From: DASRSS01 sp963799045
GTDB lineage: Bacteria; Actinomycetota; Actinomycetes; Mycobacteriales; Jatrophihabitantaceae
Assembly (NCBI GenBank): GCA_963799045.1
Contig: CAWCVN010000007.1
Coordinates: 248,001-312,000, forward strand
Direction of reading: 5' to 3'
Length of the DNA stretch: 64,000 bases
Both the position numbers and the translations under genes were made by a program. Below the pieces are notes generated by a model that made no database searches, had not been told where the DNA came from, and saw only the letters and a program-made list of their open reading frames with translations. The first letter of the stretch is position 1, and each line of letters begins with the position of its first letter. Shown here one piece after another: positions 33,784 to 42,581 of this stretch.

Positions 33784-35548
33784 GGGCAACGGCTGTGACG
33801 GCCGGCGGACACGGGGCGCACGGGCCGCTGTGCGGTGGTCGGCCGCGACCCGGCCGTCGGCGAGTCATCACGCGGCGGTCGGCGATGGCCGCGAGACGGT
33901 CGCTGTGCGTGGCCATCAGCACCGTTGCCTGGCCGGCCAGCGCAGGCGACGACCTGCGCGACGACCAGTTCGGTGTCCGGGTCGAGGTCCTCGCTCGGTT
34001 CGTCGAGAAGCACCAGCGGCACCGCGCCGGCGGCGATCCGGTTGCGGGCCCGCAGCACCGCGCGGGCTAGCGCGATCCGGCGGCGCTGGCCCGCGGACAC
34101 GGCGACGCCGGCCTCCCCGAGCGGCGTGCCGCCGGCGGGTGCGCGGCAGGCGTCGATGGCCGTCGGCGACCTGTTCGTCGGTCGCCGAGCGGGTCGCCCA
34201 GCCGCACCTCGTCGGCGACGGTGGGCTGAGTCGGGCGCGGGCGCTGCGGCACCCAGGCCAACTGGGTGCGCCAGGCGTCGAGGTCCGGCGAGATCGATCC
34301 GGTCAGCTCGGCCTCGCCCGCCCGGGTGCTCACGCGGATGCGGCCGGACTCCGGCCGCACGAAGCCGAGCACGCAGGCGAGCAGCGTGCTCTTGCCGCCG
34401 CCGCTGCGTCCCTGCAGGGCGACCACCTGGCCCGCCGGGACGTCGAGGTCGAGCCCGGCCAGCGCGTCGGTGTCGCGGTCCGGGTAGCGCACGCGGACGC
34501 CGGCGAAGGTGATCGCGCCGGCTGTGGCGGCGATCGGCTGCGGGCGCGGCCGCGCCGGCGGTGTCCGCGGCGCTCCGCCTCGGCGACGATGTCCGAGCGC
34601 TGCGGCGACCGCGACCCGGCCCTCCTCGCTCGCGTGGTGCTGGGCGCCGACCGCGCGCAGCGGCGCGAACAGCTCCGGCGCCAGCAGCAGCACCACCAGC
34701 CCGGTGGTCAGCCCCATGCTGCCGTGGTCCAGGCGCAGCCCGACGTCGACGGCGACGACGGCGACCGACAGCGTGGCGATGAGGTCGAGCACCAGCCCGG
34801 ACAGGAACGCCGAGCGCAGCGTCGTCATCGTGTGCCGCCGGTAGGCGTCCGTGCCACGGCGGACGGTGTCGACCTGCCGGCGCGCCTGGCCGTAGACCTT
34901 CAGGGTGGTCATGCCCTGGACGAGGTCGAGGAAGTGGCCGGACAGCCGGGCGAGCGTCGCGTACTGCCGGTCCATGCTGCGCCGGGTCTTGATCCCCACC
35001 AGCACCATGAACACCGGAACGAGCGGCAGGACCGCGATCAGCAGTGCCGCGCTGCCCCAGTCGGCGACCCCGATCCGGGCGAGCACGACGACCGGCACGA
35101 CGCTCGCGGCCACCAACGCCGGTACCGCTCGGGTCAGGTAGCCGTCGAGCCCGTCCAGCCCGGGACCGGCGGCGGTGACGAGCCGCCCGGATGCCTGGCG
35201 GTCCGACCAGCCCGGGCCGAGGCGCACGATCGCGTCGAGCACGCGCGCCCGCAGCTCCGCCCGGATCCGGGTCGACGCCCGGGCCACCGTCCACTCCTGC
35301 GCGGCGGCGGTCGCCGAGCGCGGCCGGCGCCGATCACCGCCAGCAGTGCGAGCCGGCCGAGCAGCGCCGGGACGGTCTGCCGCTGCTGGAAGACCGCGAC
35401 GATCACCTCGGCGAGCAGCACCGGCCTGCGCGACGGTCAGCAGCGCGCCGACCACCTGCAGCCCGCCGAGGGCGGCGAGCAGGGTGCGACTGGCCGGGAC
35501 CGCGCGCAGCAGGCGCGGGTCGATCGGGCGGCGCGACGCCGAGCTCAC
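33780..35548 (-). pseudogene. cydD: cydD, thiol ABC exporter subunit, several frameshifts
   Basis: GTG 35548 overlaps the cydB stop. Reading must change frame near 35430, 35320, 34180 and 33945, and again close to the end. Retained parts include ALLTVAQAG, RASTRIRAELRARVLDAIVRLGPGW, MTTLKVYGQARRQV, Walker A GRSGGGKSTLL, VSAGQRRRIALARAVL and VLLDEPSEDLDPDTE. Order and content fit an intact CydD with multiple base errors. Partner of CydC. Confidence 0.82.
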
Positions 35549-36693
35549 CTCGACGGCTCGCCGGCGTCCGCGGGGCGCTTGGAGCCGGTGGTGCCGAGCA
35601 TCTCGCCCGCCGACTTGCGGGCCGAGGCGATGGTGCGGCCGAGCGCCGAGGTGTCGCTGGGCCGCGGGCCGTCCCCGCGGGGCCGCTGCCACCGTAGCCG
35701 TCGCCGGCGATGTCGGTGCCGGTGACCCGGGCGCGGAAGACCCAGTACGACCACGCCTGGTAGGCCAGCACGATCGGGGTCATGATCAGCGCGACGACCG
35801 TCATCACGGTCAGCGTGTAGTGGCTCGAACTGGCATTGTGCACCGTCAGCGACCACGCGGGGTCGTTGCGCGCCGGGAGCACGTCCGGCCACAGGGAGGC
35901 GAACAGCCAGATCGGCACCAGCAAGCGTGGCGAGCCCGCTGGCCAGTGAACGCGATCGCTTCGCGCCCGCGCAGCGCCGCCGCCGCGGCGGCGACGAAGG
36001 CGACAGCGACCACGGCCGCGAGCAGCCAGCTCACCCACTCGCCGCGCACCTGCGAGGTCCACACCAGGAAGGCGACCGCGGCGACACCGGTGACGACGGC
36101 CAGCGGCGGCACCAGCCGCTCGGCGGCGTCGTGCACGCTGCCGGTCGGTGCGCAGCATGAGGTAGACCGCGCCGTGGAAGGCGAACAGGGTCAGCGTCGT
36201 CACGCCCGCCGAGCAGCGCGTACGGGTTGAGCAGCGAGAAGAAGCCGCTGGTCATGTTGCCGCCCGCGTCCATGCGCACGCCGCGCACGAAGTTGGCGAA
36301 CGCGACGCCGAGCAGCAGCGCGGGCAGCAGCGAACCGACCGCGACGCCGGCGTCGCACCAGGCCCGCCCGCCGGCGGTGTTCGCCTTGCCGCGGTACTCG
36401 ATGCCGATGCCGCGCAGGATCAGCCCGACCAGCAGCAACGCGAACGCCAGGTAGAAGCCGGAGAACATGCTGGCGTACCAGTCCGGGAAGGCCGCGAACG
36501 TGGCGCCGCCGGCGATGAGCAGCCAGACCTCGTTGCCGTCCCATACCGGTCCGATCGCGCGCAGGACCGTGCGGCGCTGTGCGTCGTCGCGCCCGACGAC
36601 CGGCAGCAGCATGCCGACGCCGAAGTCGAAGCCCTCCAGCAGGAAGAAGCCGGCCCACAGCACGGCGATCACGCCGAACCAGAACGCCTGCAT
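35545..36693 (-). pseudogene. cydB: cydB, cytochrome bd oxidase subunit II, several frameshifts
   Basis: ATG 36693. MQAFWFGVIAVLWAGFFLLEGFDFGVGMLL is the classic CydB N-terminus, with PVWDGNEVWLLIAGGATFAAFP following. Frame changes near 36207, 36140, 35930 and 35690 join LTLFAFHGAVYLMLRT, WVSWLLAAVVAVAFV and NDPAWSLTVHNASSS...VLAYQAWSYWVF. Joined length is about 380 residues, slightly above typical. Forms bd oxidase with CydA. Confidence 0.85.
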
Positions 36694-36743
36694 GTTGTCT
36701 CTCCTCGTTCGTGGGTGGTGGTCGGGTCGCTATTCGGGCCGGC

Positions 36744-38156
36744 TCACACCAGGCTCAGGCTGTCGTCCGTGGGGGCCTCGAGGGTCGGGATGTCCGGGTC
36801 CGGGCCGGCCTTGGCGATGCGCTTGGCGAGGCGGAAGCAGATGATGCCGAGCACGCCGTACAGCGCGGTGAAGCCGATCAGCGTGGTGAGCACGAAGCCG
36901 GCGCAGACGTTGGGGCTGACACCGTCGGAGGTCCGCAGCAACCCGTACACCAGCCACGGCTGCCGCGCGGTCTCGGTGAACAGCCAGCCGGAGGTGTTGG
37001 CCAGCAGCGGCAGCACGACCGTCCAGGTCGCCATCCGCAGCAGCTTGTCGCTGTGCTGCATCCGCCCGCGGCGCCACTGCACGATCATCGCCAGCGCGAT
37101 CAGCGCGGCCAGCACGCCGAAGCCGATCATCAGCCGGAACGACCAGTACGCCATCCAGACGACCGGGATGTAGCTGCCGGGCCCGTACTTGGCCTGCTCC
37201 TCGGCCTGCACGTCGTTGATGCCCTCGACGGTTCCGCCCGGGTGGTTGGTGGCGAGGATCGACAGGCCGTTCGGGATCGCGATGTCGATCTTGTTGTGGC
37301 CCTCCTCGACGTTCGCGTAGGCGAACAGGCTGAACGGCGCGTGATCCCTGGTGTCCCACTGCGCCTCGGCGGCGGCCATCTTCATCGGCTGCTGCTCGGT
37401 CATGATCTGGCCCTGGACGTGGCCGACGAGGGTCACCCCGACGGCCGAGACGAGCAGCGACACCCAGCCCGAGCGCGGCGACCCTGCGGTGCACCGGGTC
37501 GGTGGCCTCGCCGGTCGCGGCGCAGGTGCCACGCGCTCACCGAGACGAGCATCGCGCGCCGCGGTCATGAACGCGGCGAGGATGGTGTGCGGGAAGGTGA
37601 CCAGCTGCGTGGAGTTGGTCAGCACCTTCCAGATCGAGGTCAGCTCGACGCGGTTCTTCGCCGGGTCGTAGACGCAGCCCGACCGGGTGCTGCATGAAGC
37701 TGTTCGCGGCGAGGATGAAGTAGGCGCTGATCGTCGGTTCCGGCGGCGGCCAGCCAGATCGTCGCCAGGTGCAGCTTCGGGCCGAGCAGGTCGCGGCCGA
37801 AGATCCACAGCCCGAGGAACGTCGACTCCAGGAAGAACGCGATCAGGCCCTCCATCGCCAGCGGCGCGCCGAAGATGTCGCCCACGAAGCGCGAGTAGAC
37901 GCGACCAGTTCATGCCGAACTGGAACTCCTGCACGATGCCGGTGACGACGCCGAGGGCGAACAGCACCAGCATGATCCGGCCCCAGAAGCGGGCGGCGCG
38001 GTCCCACGTCGCGCCGGCCTCGGTGCCGCGCCTGCGGTAGGCGAGCGTCTGCATCGTGGCGACCAGCAGCGTCAGGCCGATCGACAGCGGCACGATCAGG
38101 AAGTGGTAGACCGTCGTCGTGGCGAACTGCCACCGCGCCAAGGTCGTCGGATCCAT
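36744..38156 (-). pseudogene. cydA: cydA, cytochrome bd oxidase subunit I, several frameshifts
   Basis: ATG 38156. The heme b595 ligand is His 18 in TVYHFLIVPLSIGLT, followed by VQEFQFGMNW and GDIFGAPLAMEGLIAFFLESTFLG in another frame. Frame changes fall near 37905, 37735, 37683, 37555 and 37480. The C-terminal third (YIPVVWMAYWSFRLM, SGWLFTETARQPWLVYGLLRT) is continuous and includes the region of the heme b558 Met ligand. High-affinity quinol oxidase for low oxygen. Two strong DevR-type boxes lie upstream. Confidence 0.88.
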
Positions 38157-38265
38157 TCGGTGCCTCACTCCCGGGGAACGCGCGAAATCGTGGGGACGGA
38201 CAGATGCGATCTCACCTTCGCCGCAACACCTCCCGAAGCCGTAGGGCCGACCTGCCCGTGGCGCC

Positions 38266-38308
38266 GGGACCAAGGTCCTTCGCGGGCACGAAAAAGGCCG
38301 AAGGTCCC
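38266..38308. promoter_or_regulatory. Two DevR-type boxes between cydA and a USP gene
   Basis: GGGACCAAGGTCCT (38266-38279) and AGGCCGAAGGTCCC (38295-38308) lie in the 256-bp divergent spacer, 110 bp from cydA and 105 bp from the USP start. Their 29-bp offset (about three helical turns) would place two dimers on the same face. AGGGCCGACCTGCCC at 38243-38257 may be a third. Confidence 0.6.
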
Positions 38309-38412
38309 GCCCGTCAGGTGAGTTCGACCCTGGGTACGCTCCGCCCGAGCGGGCACGGTGGGCCTCGCAGTGTCGCGATCTGTGCGACCGGAGCCAAGCG
38401 AGAGGAGCCCTC

Positions 38413-38991
38413 ATGACCGTGACGGCATCCGGTCACGTCTTCGTGGGTGTGGACGGCTCGCTCGCCGGCCTACGCGCGCTGCGTCGCGCCGTGCAGGAGG
38501 CCCGCATGCGTGGTCACGACCTCTACGTCGTCAGCGCGCGACCGCCCGCGCGAACCCGCGGCTACCCCAACGGCCTCACGTCGATGACCAGCCACCAGTC
38601 GCTGCCCCACCCGAGTGAGTGGATGGACAAGGCCGCGATGCGGGTCATCGTCACCTCCATCCAGCAGGCACTCGGCGGGCGACCCGCCGACGTCGGTCTG
38701 CACTGCACGATCGCGGTGGGCCGGCCGGCCGCGGTGCTCGCGAGCCTCGGCTGGCGTGACGAGGATCTGCTGGTGATCGGCACGGACAACACGCCACGTT
38801 GGCGTCACCCTTGGCGCCGTTCGATCAGCCGCTACTGCGTCGCCCACTCGCGCTGTCCCGTGCTCGTCGTGCCGCCGGACAGCTTCAGCCGTGAGATGGA
38901 AGACGAGCTGGGCCGGCGCTTCGCGCACCGGGACGTCTGGAAGCAGTTCGACGAGATCGCCGGCAGCACCGATCAGCGCCACTTCGCCTAG
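38413..38991 (+). CDS. Single-domain universal stress protein with altered nucleotide loop
   Basis: 192 aa, ATG 38413 behind AGAGGAG. Starts VFVGVDGSLAGLRAL, but the usual GxxG-x9-GS loop reads GTDNTPRWRHPWRRS, so ATP binding is doubtful. It continues SRCPVLVVPP like other USPs and adds a 35-residue charged tail. Divergent from cydA and sharing its boxes, so likely expressed with the oxidase. Confidence 0.85.
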   Translation: MTVTASGHVFVGVDGSLAGLRALRRAVQEARMRGHDLYVVSARPPARTRGYPNGLTSMTSHQSLPHPSEWMDKAAMRVIVTSIQQALGGRPADVGLHCTIAVGRPAAVLASLGWRDEDLLVIGTDNTPRWRHPWRRSISRYCVAHSRCPVLVVPPDSFSREMEDELGRRFAHRDVWKQFDEIAGSTDQRHFA

Positions 38992-39044
38992 CTGTCGCGT
39001 GCGCGGAGCCACCGTGCGTGGGCCAGCCGGGGCCGGACATAGAA

Positions 39045-39079
39045 CGAGGCCCCCCCACGTATGAGATGGAGGGGCCTCG
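39045..39079. terminator. GC hairpin downstream of the USP gene
   Basis: CGAGGCCCC (39045-39053) pairs perfectly with GGGGCCTCG (39071-39079) across a 17-base loop, 54 bp after the USP stop. No T-tract follows, but GC hairpins without one are common actinobacterial terminators. Confidence 0.55.
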
Positions 39080-39326
39080 CGATCGTGCTGCACCGCGAGC
39101 CGATCACTCGACCCACGTGCGTTGCGCGACCATCGCGTCGGTGGGAAGGTCCGCCGGCCTGCGTCCGGTTGCCCGGTTCGCCTGCCCGCACTCGGAGCCG
39201 GTTACCCGGTCCCGGCGCCCGAAGTCTCCTCCGGTTCGGTCCTTCTCGCCGTTGCGATGCGGTATTTCTACTGGGCCGGATCACCTTGCACAAGAGGGAA
39301 TCCGGGGAAATTTCAAGATCTTTCAC

Positions 39327-39412
39327 GCATCCACACGATCATCCACAGCAGTGGACGGGTTATCCCCCGGCGGCGACGGTTGTCCACCGGTGTCCTCACA
39401 GGGTCGTCCACA
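39327..39412 (+). other. Cluster of DnaA-box-like 9-mers
   Basis: Five same-strand 9-mers resemble the DnaA box TT(A/G)TCCACA: GCATCCACA (39327), TCATCCACA (39339), TTATCCCCC (39360), TTGTCCACC (39380), TCGTCCACA (39404). Starts are 12, 21, 20 and 24 bases apart. Each has one or two mismatches. No dnaA, dnaN or recF is present, so this is not shown to be the chromosomal origin. Confidence 0.4.
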
Positions 39413-39451
39413 CCCGAGCGGTGATCTGCCCGTTCGCCGTAGGGTCGGGGA

Positions 39452-39862
39452 GTGACACTCTTCGGACAGCAACATGTCGATCGCTACCGCGAAACGAACG
39501 GCGCCGAGGGCTACCGCTGGCGCAACGACACCACGATCCTGCTGCTCACCACACACGGTCGTCGCACCGGCCGCGAGTACACCCACCCGCTGATCTACCG
39601 CGAGCACGGCGGCGCGTACCTGATCGTCGCTTCGAAGGGCGGCGCGGACGAGCCGCCGTCCTGGTACCGCAACCTGCGCCACGACCCGAACGTGACGGTG
39701 CAGATCAAAGGCGATCGCTTCGCGGCCCACGCCCGCACCGCATCGGCCGCGGAGAAGCCGCCGCTGTGGCAGTTGATGACCGAGGTGTGGCCCGACTACG
39801 ACTCCTACCAGGCGAAGACCGAGCGTGACATCCCGGTCGTCGTGCTGGAACCGGAGGCGTAA
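39452..39862 (+). CDS. Deazaflavin (F420)-dependent nitroreductase family protein
   Basis: 136 aa, GTG 39452 behind GGGGA. LLLLTTHGRRTGREYTHPLIY, GGAYLIVASKGGADEPPSWYRNLRHDPNVTVQIKGDR is the Ddn-family pattern, a split-barrel binding F420H2. Ddn-type enzymes reduce quinones and nitro compounds; the native role here may be quinone reduction. Implies the host makes F420. Confidence 0.9.
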   Translation: MTLFGQQHVDRYRETNGAEGYRWRNDTTILLLTTHGRRTGREYTHPLIYREHGGAYLIVASKGGADEPPSWYRNLRHDPNVTVQIKGDRFAAHARTASAAEKPPLWQLMTEVWPDYDSYQAKTERDIPVVVLEPEA

Positions 39863-39902
39863 GTCCGTTGGTCGCGCGCGGGAGCCGTGCGAGAGTGAAG
39901 CC

Positions 39903-40082
39903 ATGACAGCCAAGCCGGGCGACGGCCTCAGCGCCGACGCCAAGGACAAGTTCCGCCAGGCGCTCGAGCGCAAGCGCAGCAGCCAGGCCGCCCGCGCGAG
40001 CGAGGCCCAAGGCGATTCGAAGATCCACTCGGAGCACGGCGCCGTCGGCCACAAGCGGGTCTTCCGCCGCAAGAGCGGCTGA
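39903..40082 (+). CDS. DUF5302 small basic protein
   Basis: 59 aa, ATG 39903. Highly charged, DAKDKFRQALERKR...HSEHGAVGHKRVFRRKSG, which matches a small actinobacterial family of unknown function (DUF5302). Predicted mostly helical or disordered; the basic tail could bind nucleic acid. Confidence 0.75.
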   Translation: MTAKPGDGLSADAKDKFRQALERKRSSQAARASEAQGDSKIHSEHGAVGHKRVFRRKSG

Positions 40083-40137
40083 CCCGGCGCCGGTCACCGC
40101 GCACCGCGCACCACGGTCAGGCGGCTAAGCTGGTCAC

Positions 40138-40323
40138 ATGCGCAGCGCGCCGTGCCGGATCACTGCTCATTGTCCGTTGTGCACGGGGCAAATCGTCGTT
40201 CGGGTACTGCTGCCCAAGCCGGAGCACCGCTATGCCAAAGGGCCGAACATCTTGAGCATCGAGTGCTCCACACCGAACTGCCGGGTCTCGGCGGCGGACG
40301 TGCACGCCCTGCTCGGCCTGTGA
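40138..40323 (+). CDS. Small Cys-rich protein, possible zinc ribbon
   Basis: 61 aa, ATG 40138. Cysteines CPLC near residue 13 and C-STPN-C near residue 44 could form a four-Cys metal site. No strong ribosome site, so it may be leaderless. Family not recognised. Confidence 0.5.
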   Translation: MRSAPCRITAHCPLCTGQIVVRVLLPKPEHRYAKGPNILSIECSTPNCRVSAADVHALLGL

Positions 40324-40380
40324 TCGACTGCCGCTAGCGTGGAGGCGTCCGGGCGACGCAGCGAGGGGCGAGACGAACGC

Positions 40381-41277
40381 ATGACGACGAGCCTGCAGGT
40401 CGAGGGACTGACCCGCCGGTTCGGTTCTATCCTCGCCCTGGACGACCTCTCCTTCGCGGTGCCGGCCGGGCAGATCGTCGGCTTCCTCGGGCCCAACGGT
40501 GCCGGAAAGACCACCACGATGCGCGCGGTCTTCGGTCTGACCGACCTGGAGTCAGGCACGGTCACATGGCGCGGCGCGCCGATCGGGCAGGAGCAGCGAC
40601 GCCGGTTCGGCTACATGCCCGAGGAGCGTGGGCTGTACCCGTCCATGCCGCTGGCCGAGCAGGTCGCCTATCTCGGCACGCTGCACGGCATGCCGGCGCA
40701 GGCCGCCGCGACGGCGGCGCAAGCGTGGCTGGAGCGCCTCGAGCTCGCCGACCGCGCGGGCGACCGCGTCGAGTCCTTGTCGCACGGCAACCAGCAACGC
40801 GCCCAGCTGGCTGCCGCGCTCGTGCACGAGCCGGAGCTGCTGGTGCTCGACGAGCCGTTGGCCGGCCTCGACCCGGCCGGCATCGACGCCATCGGCGCGG
40901 TGCTGCGCGAGCGCGCCGCGGCGGGCTGCTGCGTGCTGCTGTCCAGCCACCAGCTCGACCTGGTCGAGGACCTGTGCGAGTCGGTCGTGATCATCGACCA
41001 CGGCCGGCTGGTGATCGCCGGCGAGGTCGATCAGCTGGCGACCAGCGGGCAGAAGCACCTGCGCGTCCGCGTCGAGGGCGACCCGGACGGCTCGTGGGTG
41101 CGGGCGTTGACCGACGTCACGGTGTCCGGGTTCGATGCGGGCGCCGTGCGCCTGACCCTCGGCGAGTCGGTCGACCCGCAGCAGGTGCTGGCCACCGCAA
41201 TGCGCGCCGGTGCGGTGACGGAGTTCGGGCTGGTCCGGCGCCGGCTCTCGGAGGTATTCCGCGAGGCGGTCGCATGA
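40381..41277 (+). CDS. ABC transporter ATP-binding protein (ABC-2 export type)
   Basis: 298 aa; ATG 40381 begins TTSLQVEGLTRRFGS, an in-frame ATG at 40339 adds a non-conserved lead. Walker A GPNGAGKTTT, GYMPEERGLYPSM Q-loop region, SHGNQQRAQLAAALVHEPELLVLDEPL, H-loop SSHQ. The C-terminal extension (DUF4162-like) is usual for NatA-type exporters. Overlaps the permease by ATGA. Confidence 0.92.
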   Translation: MTTSLQVEGLTRRFGSILALDDLSFAVPAGQIVGFLGPNGAGKTTTMRAVFGLTDLESGTVTWRGAPIGQEQRRRFGYMPEERGLYPSMPLAEQVAYLGTLHGMPAQAAATAAQAWLERLELADRAGDRVESLSHGNQQRAQLAAALVHEPELLVLDEPLAGLDPAGIDAIGAVLRERAAAGCCVLLSSHQLDLVEDLCESVVIIDHGRLVIAGEVDQLATSGQKHLRVRVEGDPDGSWVRALTDVTVSGFDAGAVRLTLGESVDPQQVLATAMRAGAVTEFGLVRRRLSEVFREAVA

Positions 41278-42581
41278 ATCGTTTCCTCAACGTCTTCCCG
41301 TTCCTCGTCATCGTGGTGGTGATCGCGTTCCTGGCCAGGCGACGGCGTGGCACGACCCGCCGGGCGCCGCTGCGGCTGCCCCTGCCGTCGCTCGGCGTCA
41401 CCGGCCTGGTCGCCGGGCGCGAGGTGCGCCAGCGCATGCACGGCCGCGCGTTCCGGATCGCGACCGCGCTCGTCCTGCTCGGCGTCGCCGCCGCGATCGT
41501 CATCCCGTCGCTCGCCCACGGCACGTCCCGGCCGCAGCGGGTCGGCGTCGTCGGCACGCTGTCCTCCGCGGCGCGTACGGCCGTCGAGTCCACGGCGCGC
41601 AGCATCGGCACCGACGTCACGTTCCACGCCGAAACCAGTGCCGCCGCCGCCGAGTCCGACCTGCGCGGCGGCCACCTCGACCTCGCCGTTGTCGACGGGC
41701 GCGAGGTGATCGTGCACAAGGCGATCTCCAGCGGAAACACCACAACCACCGCCCAGCTCGCCCGGGCGGTCTCGCGCTCGCTGGGTACGGTCGACGCGAT
41801 CACCGCCGCGCACCTGTCGCCGGCTCAGGTGGCCGCGCTGTCCGGCGCCACGCCGCTGCCGGTCCGCAGCCTGGAGCCGGCGAAAACCTCCAGCGCGGCC
41901 CAGGCGAGCGCGATCACCGAGCTGGTCGTCGTGTTCGTCATGCTCTCCCAATACCTGACCTGGACGCTGACCGGCGTGATGGAGGAGAAGTCCAACCGGA
42001 TCTCCGAGGTGCTGCTCGCAGCGGTGCGGCCGGTGCAGTTGCTGGCCGGGAAGGTCATCGGTATCGCCGTGGTCGTGCTCGCGCAAGCCGCGATCATCGC
42101 CGGCTTCGCGCTGGTTCTCGCGAAGTCTGTCGGCTCGGATCTCCTCCACGGCGCCGGACCGGCCTCGCTCGCCGGGGCGTTCGTCTGGCTCGTGCTCGGC
42201 TACGCCTTCTACAGCTGGGCGTACGCGGCGGCCGGCTCGATGGTCGAGCGGCAGGACCAGGTGCAGAGCCTGGCGATCCCGCTGATGCTGCCGATGCTGT
42301 TCGGCTACATCTTCGGCTTCACGACGATCGGCGCCGGGCACGCCTCGCTGCTGGCGCAGGTGCTCGCCTACCTGCCGCCGACCGCGCCGTTCTCGATGCC
42401 GGTGCTGGTCGCGCTCGGCGCCGCGAGCTGGTGGCAGTTCACGCTCTCGGCCCTGATCAGCATCGTGTCCACGATCGCGATGGCCCGTCTGGCGGCGCTG
42501 GTCTACCGGCGGGCCATCCTGCGCACCGGCGGCCGGGTGCGCCTGCGGGAGGTGCTGCGCCGCGCACCGGGAGCCGTCTAA
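41274..42581 (+). CDS. ABC-2 type permease (NatB-like)
   Basis: 435 aa. One N-terminal TM, a second at about 55-75, an extracytoplasmic domain to about 205, then five to six TMs including YLTWTLTGVMEEKSNRISEVLLAAVRPVQLLAGKV, the NatB signature segment. With the preceding ATPase it forms an exporter, classically for Na+ or small toxic compounds. Convergent with and overlapping the kinase gene by 4 bp. Confidence 0.9.
   Translation: MNRFLNVFPFLVIVVVIAFLARRRRGTTRRAPLRLPLPSLGVTGLVAGREVRQRMHGRAFRIATALVLLGVAAAIVIPSLAHGTSRPQRVGVVGTLSSAARTAVESTARSIGTDVTFHAETSAAAAESDLRGGHLDLAVVDGREVIVHKAISSGNTTTTAQLARAVSRSLGTVDAITAAHLSPAQVAALSGATPLPVRSLEPAKTSSAAQASAITELVVVFVMLSQYLTWTLTGVMEEKSNRISEVLLAAVRPVQLLAGKVIGIAVVVLAQAAIIAGFALVLAKSVGSDLLHGAGPASLAGAFVWLVLGYAFYSWAYAAAGSMVERQDQVQSLAIPLMLPMLFGYIFGFTTIGAGHASLLAQVLAYLPPTAPFSMPVLVALGAASWWQFTLSALISIVSTIAMARLAALVYRRAILRTGGRVRLREVLRRAPGAV

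Larger units (their letters stand above)
38992..39451. other. 460-bp non-coding region
   Basis: No convincing gene: the short open frames here lack coding character. It holds a GC hairpin (39045-39079), a less GC-rich stretch around 39250-39330, and a cluster of DnaA-box-like 9-mers (39327-39412) described separately. The promoter of the Ddn-like gene must lie at its right end. Confidence 0.7.

Noticed and set aside
39250..39451. Chromosomal origin of replication
   Set aside because: No dnaA, dnaN, recF or rpmH nearby, and the 9-mers have mismatches. Kept only as an origin-like cluster.
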